64,000 nt of DNA from Williamsia limnetica. Its GTDB lineage: Bacteria > Actinomycetota > Actinomycetes > Mycobacteriales > Mycobacteriaceae. Numbering within the stretch: the stretch's first letter is position 1; each line of letters starts with the position of its first letter. A program made the position numbers and the translations under genes. The DNA lies in the NCBI RefSeq assembly GCF_003217475.1, contig NZ_QJSP01000014.1, positions 105,855 through 169,854 of the forward strand, read 5' to 3'. The notes under the pieces are model-generated. The model did not search any database. It was not told the DNA's origin and saw only the letters and a list, made by a program, of their open reading frames with translations. Positions 28,650-38,662 of this stretch are shown in pieces.

Positions 28650-30005
28650 GTGGTTTTGGCACTGCCAGACGATGCGTTCGCGCCCTACGACGTCGGGGCC
28701 ACCGCCTGGGTCCTGACGAGCGCCGCACTCGTGCTCTTCATGACTCCGGGACTGGCCTTCTTCTACGGCGGCCTGTCGCGACAGAAGTCCGTCCTCAACA
28801 TGTTGATGATGTCGTTCGGCTCGCTGGGAGTCGTCAGCATCATCTATGTGTTGTGGGGTTACTCGATGTCGTTCTCCTCGGCTCACACCGGAGACAGTGA
28901 CATCGCGGGCATCTTCGACAACCCGTTCTCCCTGTTCGGGTTGAACCAGCTGATGGAAACGATCCCGGATCCCGAGAACCCCGACGAGGTCCTCAATGTC
29001 ATCGGCGGCTTCGGTGACGTCCCGGCCATCGTGTGGGCCGGCTTCCAGTTGACGTTCGCGGTGATCACCGTGGCCCTCATCTCGGGTGCCCTCGCCGAGC
29101 GTGTCAAGTACTCGACCTGGCTGGTCTTCACCGGCATCTGGGCGACCCTGGTCTACTTCCCCCTCGCTCACATGGTGTGGGGCGGCGGCCTGCTGTCGAA
29201 CAACGAGACAAGCTTCGCCTCCTGGATCTTCGGCACCGAAGACGTCGACGGCACGATGGTCGCCAAGGTCGCGCCCATCGACTTCGCCGGCGGCACCGTG
29301 GTCCACATCAACGCTGGTATGGCCGCGCTCGTCCTCGTGCTCATCATCGGTAAGCGGGTCGGATACGGCAGGACGGCATACCGCCCGCACAACGTGCCGT
29401 TCGTCATGCTCGGTGCCGCGATCCTGTGGTTCGGCTGGTTCGGATTCAACGTCGGTTCCGAAGGCACCGCAGATGCACTGGCCGGTCTGGTCTGGATCAA
29501 CACCACCGCAGCGACAGCCGCAGGTCTGATCGGATGGCTCGTGGTGGAGAAGATCCGCGACAAGTCCGCCACCGGTGTCGGCGCGGCCTCGGGAATCGTG
29601 GCCGGTCTCGTCGCCATCACCCCTGCCTGTGGTGCGCTGACCCCGATCGGTTCGCTGATCCTCGGTGCAGTGGCCGGCGTCATCGCCGCCATCGCGGTCG
29701 GGTTCAAGTCCAAGTTCGGCTTCGACGATTCGCTCGACGTCGTCGGTGTCCACCTGGTCGCGGGCCTCTGGGGCACCATCGGCATCGGCTTCCTCGCATC
29801 GGAGACCGGCCTGTTCTACGGCGGTGGCGGCAAGCAGCTCGTCGTCCAGGTCGTGATCGCTCTCGTCGCAGTCGCGTTCACCGCGGTCATGACCGCCATC
29901 ATCGCGTTCGCTCTCAAGCCACTCGGCTGGCGGATCACCGCAGAGGATGAGGACACTGGTATTGATGAGACGGATCACCGCGAAAGCGCGTACGACCTCG
30001 TTTAA
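28650..30005 (+). CDS. amt: Ammonium transporter Amt
   Basis: A 451-residue integral membrane channel with about 11 membrane segments that imports ammonium. Family motifs include FMTPGLAFFYGGLSRQKSVLNMLMMSF and the DVVGVHLVAGLWGTIGIG region with a conserved channel histidine. The regulatory C-terminal tail is short. GTG at 28650 is preceded by AGGAGG at 28635-28640. It is the first gene of amt-glnK-glnD and lies behind the GlnR-like sites. Confidence 0.96.
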   Translation: MVLALPDDAFAPYDVGATAWVLTSAALVLFMTPGLAFFYGGLSRQKSVLNMLMMSFGSLGVVSIIYVLWGYSMSFSSAHTGDSDIAGIFDNPFSLFGLNQLMETIPDPENPDEVLNVIGGFGDVPAIVWAGFQLTFAVITVALISGALAERVKYSTWLVFTGIWATLVYFPLAHMVWGGGLLSNNETSFASWIFGTEDVDGTMVAKVAPIDFAGGTVVHINAGMAALVLVLIIGKRVGYGRTAYRPHNVPFVMLGAAILWFGWFGFNVGSEGTADALAGLVWINTTAATAAGLIGWLVVEKIRDKSATGVGAASGIVAGLVAITPACGALTPIGSLILGAVAGVIAAIAVGFKSKFGFDDSLDVVGVHLVAGLWGTIGIGFLASETGLFYGGGGKQLVVQVVIALVAVAFTAVMTAIIAFALKPLGWRITAEDEDTGIDETDHRESAYDLV

Positions 30006-30395
<390 letters not shown>

Positions 30396-30400
30396 AGACA

Positions 30401-32932
30401 GTGCCATTCGTACGTGGCGGTCGCGGTCCTGTCTCCGAGGAGCCCTCGGGAGCAGGACCGCAGCCGTCTCACCTGACACCGGCTGCCGCGACGGATCTGG
30501 TCACAGCACGCAAACAACTACTACGCCGGACCGACGGCAACAAGCGGGTCGATGCGCCCGCTCTGCGCAGGGTGCTCGTCGACCTACACGACTTCTGGCT
30601 CACCACCAAGGCCGCCGAGATCGGTATCAAACCCGGTAGCGGCTTCGCCATCGTCGCCGTCGGGGGACTGGGCAGGCAGGAATTGCTGCCCCACTCCGAT
30701 CTCGACCTGATCCTGCTGCACGACGAGATGGACCCCGCGGTGGTGGCCGAGATCGCAGACCAGATCTGGTACCCGCTGTGGGATGCGCACATCAAACTCG
30801 ATCACAGTGTGCGAACCGTGTCGCAGGCACTCCAGGTGGCTGCGACCGACATGACCGCGGCGCTCGGACTGCTCGAGGCCCGCCACATCGCCGGCGACGA
30901 GGATCTGTCCAAACTGCTGATCGGTGGGATCCGTCAGCAGTGGCGTACCGACATCCGTTCGCGATTCGGTGGACTGGTCGACCAGGCGCGCGACCGGTGG
31001 CGGCGCAGTGGCGACATCGCGCACCGCGCCGAACCCGATCTGAAGTACGGGCGCGGTGGACTGCGCGATGTCCACATGCTCGATGCCCTTGCCGTGGCAC
31101 AGCTGACCGATGGCATGGCCGCGCTCCGTCCCGATTCTCCCGGTGGTGGGCTCCGGCAGGCCTACACCCGCCTGCTCGACGTGCGCACCGAACTGCACCG
31201 GATCACGGGTCGACCGCGCGAGCAACTGCGGGCCCAGGATGCCGACGAGATCGGTGCGGCGCTGCGGATCGGCGACCGGTTCGACCTCGCCCGGACCATC
31301 AGCGACAGTGCCCGCACGATCAGCTATGCCGTCGACGTCGGACTGCGCACCTCGTCCAATTCGCTTCCGCGCAAGGGACTTTCGAAACTCCGCCGATCGC
31401 CGATACGGCGTCCGCTCGATGAAGGGGTCGTGGAGCACTTCGGCGAGGTCGTCCTCGCGCGTAACGCACTGCCCAGCAAGGATCCGGGTCTGATCCTGCG
31501 GGTGGCTGCCGCATCGGCGCGGACCGGACTGCCCATGGCGGCTTCCACGCTGGCGAGACTTGCCGATTACGCACCGGAGCTCCGGGAACCGTGGCCGATC
31601 GACGCGCTCAGTGACCTGCTGGTGCTGCTCGGCACCGGTGAACACATGATCGCGCCGATCGAAGCCCTCGACCGAACAGGTCTGTGGGGCAGGTTGATTC
31701 CCGAATGGGGCGCGATCAGAGACCTACCACCGCGCGATCCGATCCACACGTGGACAGTCGACCGCCATCTCGTCGAGACCGCCGCCAACGCGGGCTCGAT
31801 GACGACCAGGGTGTCGCGCCCGGACCTGCTGGTCCTCGGCGCGTTGATCCATGACCTCGGCAAGGGCCGCGGTGCGGACCACAGCGTCGTCGGTGCCGAA
31901 CTCGCCAACCAGGTGGGAAACCGGATCGGGCTGTGGCCCGAAGACGTCCAGATCCTGTCGAAGATGGTGCGCTACCACCTGCTCCTGCCAGACGTCGCGA
32001 CCAGACGCGACCTCGATGACCCGGCCACGGTGCAGGGCGTCGTCGACACCCTGGGCGGTTCCCGTGTGCTGCTGGAACTGCTCTCCGCGCTGGCCGAGGC
32101 CGACTCGAAGGCAACCGGACCCGGCGTCTGGGGCGATTGGAAGTCCTCACTCATCGGCGAACTGGTGCGCCGGTGTCTGCGACTGATGGACGGCGGCCGG
32201 CTGGCCGATCCGGGGCCGCTGACGCCCGAACTGATCGCTCTGGCGGAAGCGGGTGGGGTCAGCGTCGACCTCGTGACGACCGACAACCCACACACCTTCG
32301 CGGTGACCATGATCGCGCCCGAACAGTCCGGCCTGCTCTCTCAGATGGCGGGTGTGCTCTCGTTGCGGGGCCTGCGACTGCTCAGCGCATCGGTTCAGTC
32401 CCACGCGGGGAGTGCGGTCAACACGTTCCTGGTCTCACCGCTGTTCGGCGAACCGTCCGAGTCAGGACTTCTGCGACAGCAATTGATCCAGGCGTTGGAA
32501 GGCAACATCGACGTGATCGCCCGCCTCGACGCCCGTGAGCGGGAGTCGCAGCTGCCCCTCGCGACGGGGCCGGGCGGAGAGAACACCCAGGGACCCGCTG
32601 TGCCGGCATTGTTCGCCCAGGCCCCGCCGCGGGTCCTGTGGTTCGACGGTTACGACGACGACAGCGTGATCTTGGAACTGCGCGCGGGCGATCGCATCGG
32701 TCTGCTCGCCCGGGTCAGCGCGGTACTCGAACAGCATCGTGTCTTCATCACGTGGGCCAAGGTCTCCACACTGGGCGGATCGGTGGTCGACTCCTTCTGC
32801 GTCCGGCTGCCGGGGGACGGTCCGCAGACGCGCGACCAGCTCGAAGAGGCGATCCTGGCGGTCGTCCCACCCCCCGCGCCGCCCCGGGAACCAGAGGAGG
32901 ACACCGGTAAATCCGGCGTCCCGATAGGCTAG
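30401..32932 (+). CDS. glnD: PII nucleotidylyltransferase/bifunctional nitrogen sensor GlnD
   Basis: About 843 residues from the GTG at 30401. The nucleotidyltransferase domain shows GGLGRQELLPHSDLDL at about residues 88-103. A GlnD-type helical part follows, then an HD domain (LVLGALIHDLGKGRGADHS, RYHLLLPDVATRRD) and two C-terminal ACT domains (MIAPEQSGLLSQMAGVLSL; DRIGLLARVSAVLEQHRV) that sense glutamine. The start is uncertain, as no ATG precedes the conserved region. It is the last gene of the amt operon, and its end carries the ffh -10 box. Confidence 0.94.
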   Translation: MPFVRGGRGPVSEEPSGAGPQPSHLTPAAATDLVTARKQLLRRTDGNKRVDAPALRRVLVDLHDFWLTTKAAEIGIKPGSGFAIVAVGGLGRQELLPHSDLDLILLHDEMDPAVVAEIADQIWYPLWDAHIKLDHSVRTVSQALQVAATDMTAALGLLEARHIAGDEDLSKLLIGGIRQQWRTDIRSRFGGLVDQARDRWRRSGDIAHRAEPDLKYGRGGLRDVHMLDALAVAQLTDGMAALRPDSPGGGLRQAYTRLLDVRTELHRITGRPREQLRAQDADEIGAALRIGDRFDLARTISDSARTISYAVDVGLRTSSNSLPRKGLSKLRRSPIRRPLDEGVVEHFGEVVLARNALPSKDPGLILRVAAASARTGLPMAASTLARLADYAPELREPWPIDALSDLLVLLGTGEHMIAPIEALDRTGLWGRLIPEWGAIRDLPPRDPIHTWTVDRHLVETAANAGSMTTRVSRPDLLVLGALIHDLGKGRGADHSVVGAELANQVGNRIGLWPEDVQILSKMVRYHLLLPDVATRRDLDDPATVQGVVDTLGGSRVLLELLSALAEADSKATGPGVWGDWKSSLIGELVRRCLRLMDGGRLADPGPLTPELIALAEAGGVSVDLVTTDNPHTFAVTMIAPEQSGLLSQMAGVLSLRGLRLLSASVQSHAGSAVNTFLVSPLFGEPSESGLLRQQLIQALEGNIDVIARLDARERESQLPLATGPGGENTQGPAVPALFAQAPPRVLWFDGYDDDSVILELRAGDRIGLLARVSAVLEQHRVFITWAKVSTLGGSVVDSFCVRLPGDGPQTRDQLEEAILAVVPPPAPPREPEEDTGKSGVPIG
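32925..32930 (+). promoter_or_regulatory. -10 element for leaderless ffh
   Basis: TAGGCT within the last codons of glnD is exactly six bases before the ffh ATG. This is the same TAGGCT-N6-ATG layout as before the DUF2469 gene. The AGGGGA between could also act as a ribosome site on longer transcripts. Confidence 0.45.
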
Positions 32933-32936
32933 GGGA

Positions 32937-34517
32937 ATGTTCGACTCCCTTTCAGGCCGGTTGGCCGGTGTCCTGACCGATCTGCGCGGCAAGGGCAAGC
33001 TGTCCGATGCCGACATCGACCGCACCTGCCGCGAGATCCGTCTCGCCCTACTCGAGGCCGACGTCTCCCTGACCGTCGTCCGAGGTTTCATCGCAAGGAT
33101 CAAGGAACGTGCCAAAGGCGCTGAGGTCTCGGGGGCCCTCAACCCTGCGCAGCAGGTCGTCAAGATCGTCAACGAGGAGCTCGTCGGGATCCTCGGCGGC
33201 GAGACGCGGCGTATCCAATTCGCGAAGACGCCGCCGACGGTCATCATGCTCGCCGGCCTTCAAGGTGCCGGTAAGACGACGCTCGCCGGCAAGCTCGCCG
33301 CCTGGCTGAAGAAGCAGGGCCACACCCCGATCCTGGTGGCGTGCGACCTGCAGCGACCGGGTGCGGTCAGTCAGCTGCAGATCGTCGGTGAGCGGGCCGG
33401 TGTCCCGGTGTTCGCGCCGAACCCGGGAACAAGCATCGGCGGCACCGGTGAGCTCGGCGTCTCGGGTTCCGCGGGCGCGGGCAGTCTCACCGAACCCATC
33501 GAGGTCGCGAGATCCGGTGTGGCCGAGGCGAGGTCCAAGCAGCACGACGTCGTCATCGTGGACACCGCTGGTCGCCTCGGTATCGATGAAGAGCTCATGG
33601 CGCAGGCGAAGGGCATCCGCGACGCGGTGGAACCCGACGAGGTGCTCTTCGTCCTCGACGCGATGATCGGCCAGGACGCCGTGGCGACGGCGGAGGCTTT
33701 CGCGCAGGGTGTCGATTTCACCGGTGTCGTGCTGACCAAGCTCGACGGCGACGCCCGCGGTGGTGCCGCGCTCTCGGTGCGCGAGATCACAGGTCGCCCC
33801 ATCATGTTCGCGTCCACGGGCGAGAAGCTCGAGGATTTCGACGTCTTCCACCCCGATCGGATGTCGAGTCGCATCCTCGGCATGGGAGACGTGCTGAGCC
33901 TGATCGAGCAGGCCGAAACCCACTGGGACGTCCAGCAGGCCGAGGCCGCGGCCAACAAGATCACTCAGGGCGAGCTCACCCTGGAGGATTTTCTCGAGCA
34001 GATGCTGATGATCCGTAAAATGGGTCCGATCGGGAACCTGTTGGGTATGTTGCCGGGCGCAGCGGGGATGAAGGACGCCCTGTCGCAGGTCGACGACAAA
34101 CAGCTCGACAAGGTGCAGGCGATCATCCGTGGCATGACCCCGGCCGAGCGCGAGAACCCGAAGATCATCAACGGGTCGCGCCGTGCCCGCATCGCGAACG
34201 GTTCCGGCGTGACCGTCAGCGACGTCAATCAGCTCGTCGACCGTTTCTTCGATGCGCGGAAGATGATGTCTCAGATGGCAGGCCGGATGGGTATGCCGGG
34301 TGCCCGCAAGAACAATCGCAAAAAAGGCGGCAAGAAGGGCAAGAAGGGTGGGCGCGGGCCCACGCCTCCGAAGGTGCGGGGCGGTTTCCCCGGAATGCCG
34401 GGCGGTATGCCGGCGGGCTTCCCCGACCTGTCGAACATGCCTGCCGGTCTCGATCAGATTCCGCCGGGGCTCGAGGGTATCGACGTCAGCCAGTTCCAGC
34501 GCCCCAAGAAGAAGTAG
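32937..34517 (+). CDS. ffh: Signal recognition particle protein
   Basis: A 526-residue SRP54 GTPase that binds signal sequences and SRP RNA. The NG domain has LAGLQGAGKTTLAGKLA, ACDLQRPGAVSQLQ, DTAGRLGIDEELM and TKLDGDARGGAALS. The M domain (about 325-450) is methionine-rich, with SRRARIANGSGVTVSDVNQLVDRF. The tail is basic and then GMPGGMPAGFPD-rich, as in other actinobacteria. No 4.5S RNA gene is seen nearby. Confidence 0.97.
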   Translation: MFDSLSGRLAGVLTDLRGKGKLSDADIDRTCREIRLALLEADVSLTVVRGFIARIKERAKGAEVSGALNPAQQVVKIVNEELVGILGGETRRIQFAKTPPTVIMLAGLQGAGKTTLAGKLAAWLKKQGHTPILVACDLQRPGAVSQLQIVGERAGVPVFAPNPGTSIGGTGELGVSGSAGAGSLTEPIEVARSGVAEARSKQHDVVIVDTAGRLGIDEELMAQAKGIRDAVEPDEVLFVLDAMIGQDAVATAEAFAQGVDFTGVVLTKLDGDARGGAALSVREITGRPIMFASTGEKLEDFDVFHPDRMSSRILGMGDVLSLIEQAETHWDVQQAEAAANKITQGELTLEDFLEQMLMIRKMGPIGNLLGMLPGAAGMKDALSQVDDKQLDKVQAIIRGMTPAERENPKIINGSRRARIANGSGVTVSDVNQLVDRFFDARKMMSQMAGRMGMPGARKNNRKKGGKKGKKGGRGPTPPKVRGGFPGMPGGMPAGFPDLSNMPAGLDQIPPGLEGIDVSQFQRPKKK

Positions 34518-34520
34518 GCA

Positions 34521-35606
34521 GTGAGCTCGATGAGTCTGTCGCAGCTTCACTTTCGTGGGTTCGCGGTCGGCTCGGGTGACCCCGTCGAGTTCTGGGTGAA
34601 TGACGGCGTCATCACCTTCGAGCGGATAGCGGGCGCCGAGACCGTCACCGACGGCGGGTGGATCATGCCGGGGTTGGTCGATGCGCACAACCACGTCGGC
34701 ATCGCTCCCGGGCTCGGGGTCACGATCGAGCAGGCCAGGGCGTTCGCCAGGCAGGATCTGCAGGCCGGTGCGACGTTGATCCGTGAGGTCGGGTCACCGG
34801 TCGACACCCATCCGCTCGACGACGATGTGGCAGGGCCGCGGTTCATCCGCGCCGGCAAGCACATCGCCCGTCCGAAGCGGTACATCCGCGACTACGGCGT
34901 CGACCTGGACGAGCCGGCCGAGTTGCCCGCCGAGGTGGCGCGGCAGGCCGAGGCCGGTGACGGCTGGGTCAAGTTGGTCGGGGACTGGATCGACAGGGAT
35001 ACCGGTGATCTGGCGCCTCTGTGGCCGGAGAACGTTCTCCGGGAGGCGATCTCGGTCGCCCACAAGCTCGGTGTCAAGGTGACCGCACACGTTTTCGGCA
35101 CGGAGGCGCTCTACGGCCTGATCAATGCCGGAGTCGACTGCATCGAGCACGGAACCGGTCTGAACGACGAACTCATCGCGACCATGGCCGCGCAGCGAAT
35201 CGGGTTGGTGCCGACGCTGATCCAGGTCGAGAACTTTCCCTCCATCGCCGATGGCGCCGATCGCTTCCCGGTCTACCAGCAGCACATGCGCAAGCTGTAC
35301 GCCGACGCCCCGGGCACGTTCGCGGCTGCGAATGAGGCCGGAGTGGACATCTATGCCGGGACGGACGCAGGTGGATTCGTCGAGCACGGCCGCATTGTCG
35401 ACGAGGTTGTCGCCCTCGCCGGAATCGGGCTGAGTCCGGGACAGGCACTCGATGCGGCCTGTGGCGCAGCCCGGGAGTGGCTGGGGGCCGGTGGGCTCGG
35501 CGACGGCGACCGCGCGGACGTGCTGGTGTTGCGCGGCGATCCGGCACAAGACCTGTCTGTACTGCGGTCGCCGGATTCGATCGTGTGCGGTGGCCACCTG
35601 GTCTGA
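34521..35606 (+). CDS. Metal-dependent amidohydrolase family protein
   Basis: A 361-residue TIM-barrel amidohydrolase. Metal-site motifs are MPGLVDAHNHVG (HxH), the lysine region GWVKLVGDW, TAHVFGTEALYGLINAG, DCIEHGTGL and the aspartate in YAGTDAGGF. This is the imidazolonepropionase-like subgroup, which includes prolidase and carboxypeptidase-type activities; the substrate is not predictable. GTG at 34521 or ATG at 34530 may start it. It follows ffh by 3 bp, as seen in related genera, and is convergent with the XRE gene. Confidence 0.85.
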   Translation: MSSMSLSQLHFRGFAVGSGDPVEFWVNDGVITFERIAGAETVTDGGWIMPGLVDAHNHVGIAPGLGVTIEQARAFARQDLQAGATLIREVGSPVDTHPLDDDVAGPRFIRAGKHIARPKRYIRDYGVDLDEPAELPAEVARQAEAGDGWVKLVGDWIDRDTGDLAPLWPENVLREAISVAHKLGVKVTAHVFGTEALYGLINAGVDCIEHGTGLNDELIATMAAQRIGLVPTLIQVENFPSIADGADRFPVYQQHMRKLYADAPGTFAAANEAGVDIYAGTDAGGFVEHGRIVDEVVALAGIGLSPGQALDAACGAAREWLGAGGLGDGDRADVLVLRGDPAQDLSVLRSPDSIVCGGHLV

Positions 35607-35614
35607 CGAACCCC

Positions 35615-36187
35615 TCAGGTGTTGGTCCGGATATGTGCGCGTTCGCCCTGGGTTCCGTACAGGCACAGGACCTCTGCCGATTCGGGGCCGACGGCGGCAA
35701 TCCAGTGCGGGACATGGGTGTCGAACTCGACGACTTCGCCGGGCAGCAATGTCAGGTCCTGTTCCCCGAGTAGCAGGCGTACCCGACCGGAGAGCACGTA
35801 CAGCCACTCATAGCCCTCGTGCACCTTCAATTCGGGTTCGACGGGGGTCTGCGGCGGCATGATCTGTTTGAAGGCCTGGATCCCCCCGGGCCGCCGCGTC
35901 AACGGGATGAACACGCGGCCGTGGCGGCGGATGGGGCGCATATGGATCCGTGGGTCTCCGGTTGCCGGTGCGCCGACGAGTTCGTCGAGTGGGATCCCGT
36001 AGGCCTTTGCAAGCGGCAGCAACAGTTCCAACGTGGGTTTGCGGCCCCCGGATTCGAGTCGTGAGAGCGTGCTCTCGGAGATGCCTGTGCTCTCCGACAG
36101 CTCGGCAAGGGTGATGTCTCGCTCGCGGCGCAGGGCGCGCAGTCGTGGCCCGACTGCGCTGAGAGTCTCGTTCAGCTCCTCGTCCAT
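35615..36187 (-). CDS. XRE-family regulator with C-terminal cupin domain
   Basis: A 190-residue regulator. Residues 15-70 form the helix-turn-helix (LRALRRERDITLAELSESTGISESTLSRLESG). The C-terminal cupin (LKVHEGYEWLYVLSGRVRLLLGE, HVPHWIAAVGPESAEVLCLYG) would bind a small ligand. ATG at 36187 gives the natural N-terminus; the longer frame runs through the divergent gene. It is transcribed away from the flavoprotein at 36265, with a perfect inverted repeat between them, so it probably controls both genes. Confidence 0.9.
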   Translation of the reverse strand: MDEELNETLSAVGPRLRALRRERDITLAELSESTGISESTLSRLESGGRKPTLELLLPLAKAYGIPLDELVGAPATGDPRIHMRPIRRHGRVFIPLTRRPGGIQAFKQIMPPQTPVEPELKVHEGYEWLYVLSGRVRLLLGEQDLTLLPGEVVEFDTHVPHWIAAVGPESAEVLCLYGTQGERAHIRTNT

Positions 36188-36215
36188 GGGTTCAGTCTGG
36201 CCGAAAATTGCTGAT

Positions 36216-36235
36216 TCGGCAAATAAGCTTGCCGA
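36216..36235. promoter_or_regulatory. Inverted repeat operator between the XRE-cupin gene and the flavoprotein gene
   Basis: TCGGCAA (36216-36222) and TTGCCGA (36229-36235) are perfect inverted arms around a six-base spacer. They lie midway in the 77-bp divergent intergenic region, which suits an autoregulated operator for the XRE-cupin protein. Confidence 0.55.
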
Positions 36236-36264
36236 TGCCACCAACTGTGCCGCACAGTGAACCC

Positions 36265-37230
36265 ATGACTGAACAGCTGCAGACAAAGTATGACGCGATC
36301 GTGATCGGCGGCGGGTCCGCCGGCCTGAGCGGGGCGGTGATGTTGGGCCGCTCGCGGCGCTCGGTGCTGGTGATCGACGGTGGCCAACCGAGGAATGCGC
36401 CCGCAGAGGGTGTCCACGGTTTCCTGACCCGCGACGGGTTGCCGCCTGCCGAGCTGGTGGCCATCGGGCGCGACGAGGCGACGCGGTACGGCGCACGCAT
36501 ACTCGACGACGAGGTAATCACCGTCGACGGTGATGTCGACACGGGATTCGTCGTGCACACCGCAGGCGGCGCGCGTGTCGAGGCGAGACGACTGCTGGTG
36601 ACCACCGGACTGGTCGATGAGTTGCCGGACATCCCGGGGTTGGCCGAACGCTGGGGCAAGGACTTACTGCACTGTCCCTACTGCCACGGGTGGGAAGTTC
36701 GCGATCAGGCCATCGGCGTCGTGGGAGTCGGCGCCATGTCAGTGCATCAGGCGATGATGTTCCGCCAGTTGAGTGATGACATCGTCCTGTTCCTCAACGA
36801 CGCCCTGACGCCGACCGACGACGAGCGAGCGCAGTTGCTGGCCCGCGGCGTCCGAATCGTCGAAGGTGTCATCGCCCAGGTGCAGTCGACCGACGACGTG
36901 CTCACCGGGGTTCGCCTCGCCGATGGAACCGTTGTGGAACGAGCGGCGCTCACCGTGATGCCGCGCTTCGTGGCCAGAGCCGGATTCCTCGAGGGCCTCG
37001 GTCTCGTCGCGGACCAACACCCGATGGGCGTCGGGGAGTACTTTCCCGCCGACGAGAACGGAAAGACCTCCATACCGGGGGTGTGGGTCGCAGGCAATGT
37101 CACCAATCTGATGGCGCAGGTCGTTGCGGCTGCGGCCGCCGGGGGTATGGCCGGTGCGCAGATCAACGCCGACCTGATCGGCGAAGAGGCGCGAACCGCG
37201 GTGGCCGAGGTCGCGCCGTCGCGGCCGTGA
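36265..37230 (+). CDS. Thioredoxin-reductase-like FAD/NAD(P)-dependent oxidoreductase
   Basis: A 321-residue two-dinucleotide-binding flavoprotein. The FAD loop is AIVIGGGSAGLSGAVML, the redox-active pair is in HCPYCHGWE, and the NAD(P) loop is VVGVGAMSVHQ. The end GVWVAGNVTNLMAQVVAAAAAGGMAGAQIN is typical of the family. The CPYCHGWE signature places it in the thioredoxin-reductase-like disulfide oxidoreductases rather than classic TrxB. The start at ATG 36265 is the conserved one. It is divergent from its likely XRE-cupin regulator. Confidence 0.88.
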   Translation: MTEQLQTKYDAIVIGGGSAGLSGAVMLGRSRRSVLVIDGGQPRNAPAEGVHGFLTRDGLPPAELVAIGRDEATRYGARILDDEVITVDGDVDTGFVVHTAGGARVEARRLLVTTGLVDELPDIPGLAERWGKDLLHCPYCHGWEVRDQAIGVVGVGAMSVHQAMMFRQLSDDIVLFLNDALTPTDDERAQLLARGVRIVEGVIAQVQSTDDVLTGVRLADGTVVERAALTVMPRFVARAGFLEGLGLVADQHPMGVGEYFPADENGKTSIPGVWVAGNVTNLMAQVVAAAAAGGMAGAQINADLIGEEARTAVAEVAPSRP

Positions 37231-37261
37231 TTTCTGTCGGGAGGGCTCTCTCTGGCACAAT
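37229..37261 (+). promoter_or_regulatory. Promoter-like module ahead of rpsP, shared with rplS
   Basis: GATTTC at 37229-37234 and TCTGGCACAAT at 37251-37261 are separated by 16 bases. The same two blocks with the same spacing occur at 42418-42450 before rplS. CACAAT could be the -10 box. The predicted leader to rpsP is about 120 bases. Confidence 0.5.
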
Positions 37262-37387
37262 GGCTCCCTGGTTCGCCGGACCCGGCCACGTGCCGACCGG
37301 CGGTCACACCACCCCAACAGCAAAACCGGGCGTCCCAACTCGTGGAACGTCGCCGAATTGCACTGTGACCATAGAAGGAAGTAACAC

Positions 37388-37870
37388 GTGTCTGTCAAGA
37401 TCAAGCTCACCCGCCTCGGCAAGATCCGCAATCCCCAGTACCGGATCGTCGTCGCCGACGCCCGCACCCGCCGTAACGGCCGGGCCATCGAGACCATCGG
37501 TCGTTACCACCCGAAGGAAGAGCCCAGCCTGATCGAGATCGATTCCGATCGCGCGCAGTACTGGCTAGGTGTCGGCGCGCAGCCGACCGAGCCCGTCGCG
37601 GCTCTGCTGAAGATCACCGGTGACTGGCAGAAGCACAAGGGCCTGCCGGGCGCCGAGGGCACCCTGCGGGTTGCCGAGCCGAAGCCGTCGAAGCAGGATC
37701 TGTTCAACGCTGCGCTCGCCGCTGCCGACAACGCCCCCGCCGGCGAAGCCGTCACCCCGAAGAAGAAGGCTGCCAAGAAGGCAGACAGTGACGATTCCAA
37801 GGCTGACGCCGCACCCAAGGCCGACGAGCCTGCTGCCGAGGCTCCCGCAGCTGAGGCCGCCGGCAAGTGA
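37388..37870 (+). CDS. rpsP: 30S ribosomal protein S16
   Basis: A 160-residue S16. The conserved core [41 protein letters not shown] covers the first half. The C-terminal half ([34 protein letters not shown]) is a lysine/alanine-rich extension common in actinobacterial S16. GTG at 37388 follows GAAGG at about ten bases. It heads rpsP-KH-rimM-trmD and overlaps the KH gene by 4 bp. Confidence 0.97.
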   Translation: MSVKIKLTRLGKIRNPQYRIVVADARTRRNGRAIETIGRYHPKEEPSLIEIDSDRAQYWLGVGAQPTEPVAALLKITGDWQKHKGLPGAEGTLRVAEPKPSKQDLFNAALAAADNAPAGEAVTPKKKAAKKADSDDSKADAAPKADEPAAEAPAAEAAGK

Positions 37871-38109
37871 GCGTCGTCGTCGCTGATGCCGTCGAGCATC
37901 TCGTTCGCGGCATCGTCGCCAACCCCGACGACGTTCGAGTCGAACTGGTGACCGGTCGCCGCGGCCGTTTCGTCGAGGTACACGTCAACCCGGAAGACCT
38001 CGGTAAGGTCATCGGGCGCAACGGCCGCACGGCCACTGCGCTGCGCACCCTGGTCACCGGTATCGGTGGCCGTGGGGTCCGGGTCGACATCGTCGACACC
38101 GACCGCTGA
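37867..38109 (+). CDS. KH-domain RNA-binding protein (KhpA type)
   Basis: An 80-residue protein with one type II KH domain; the nucleic-acid loop is [15 protein letters not shown]. KhpA-like proteins bind RNA and link to ribosome assembly and cell division. GTG at 37867 overlaps the rpsP stop. The order rpsP-KH-rimM-trmD is standard. Confidence 0.94.
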   Translation: MSVVVADAVEHLVRGIVANPDDVRVELVTGRRGRFVEVHVNPEDLGKVIGRNGRTATALRTLVTGIGGRGVRVDIVDTDR

Positions 38110-38137
38110 TCGCACCGTAGAAACAAGGCGCTCACAG

Positions 38138-38662
38138 GTGGATCTGGTCATCGGCCGCGTTGCAAAATCGCACGGAGTGCGTGGCGAGGTGATGATCGAT
38201 GTCCGCACGGACGAGCCCGACGTCCGTTTCGCTGTCGGCACTGTGCTGCGTGGACGGAAGTCGACCGGCAAGAACACCTTCGTCGAGACCGATTACACGG
38301 TGACAGCCGCCCGGAATCACTCCGGGCGGCTGTTGCTGTCTCTCGCCGAGATCAACGACCGGGATTCGGCCTCGGCGCTACGCGGGGTGCTCTTTTTGAT
38401 CGATGCCGACGACGTGACCTCGGGGGACGACCCGGACGAGTTCTACGACCATGAGCTGCAAGGCGTCCCGGTACGCACCGTCGGCGGCGACGACGTCGGG
38501 TCGGTCACCGACGTCGTCCATCTACCTGCCGGTGATCTGCTGTCGGTGGCCATGGCCGACGGTCGTGAGGTGCTGATCCCGTTCGTGACCGCGATCGTGC
38601 CGACCGTCAGTCGTGAACTGATCGAGATCGACCCGCCCGACGGCCTGCTGGATCCCGAATGA
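38138..38662 (+). CDS. rimM: Ribosome maturation factor RimM
   Basis: A 174-residue 16S processing factor that binds S19. It starts with VIGRVAKSHGVRGEVMIDVRTDEPD and contains the PRC-barrel half EFYDHELQGVPVRTVGGDDVGSV. GTG at 38138 is the conserved start; a longer frame overlaps the KH gene. The stop overlaps the ATG of trmD. Confidence 0.96.
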   Translation: MDLVIGRVAKSHGVRGEVMIDVRTDEPDVRFAVGTVLRGRKSTGKNTFVETDYTVTAARNHSGRLLLSLAEINDRDSASALRGVLFLIDADDVTSGDDPDEFYDHELQGVPVRTVGGDDVGSVTDVVHLPAGDLLSVAMADGREVLIPFVTAIVPTVSRELIEIDPPDGLLDPE

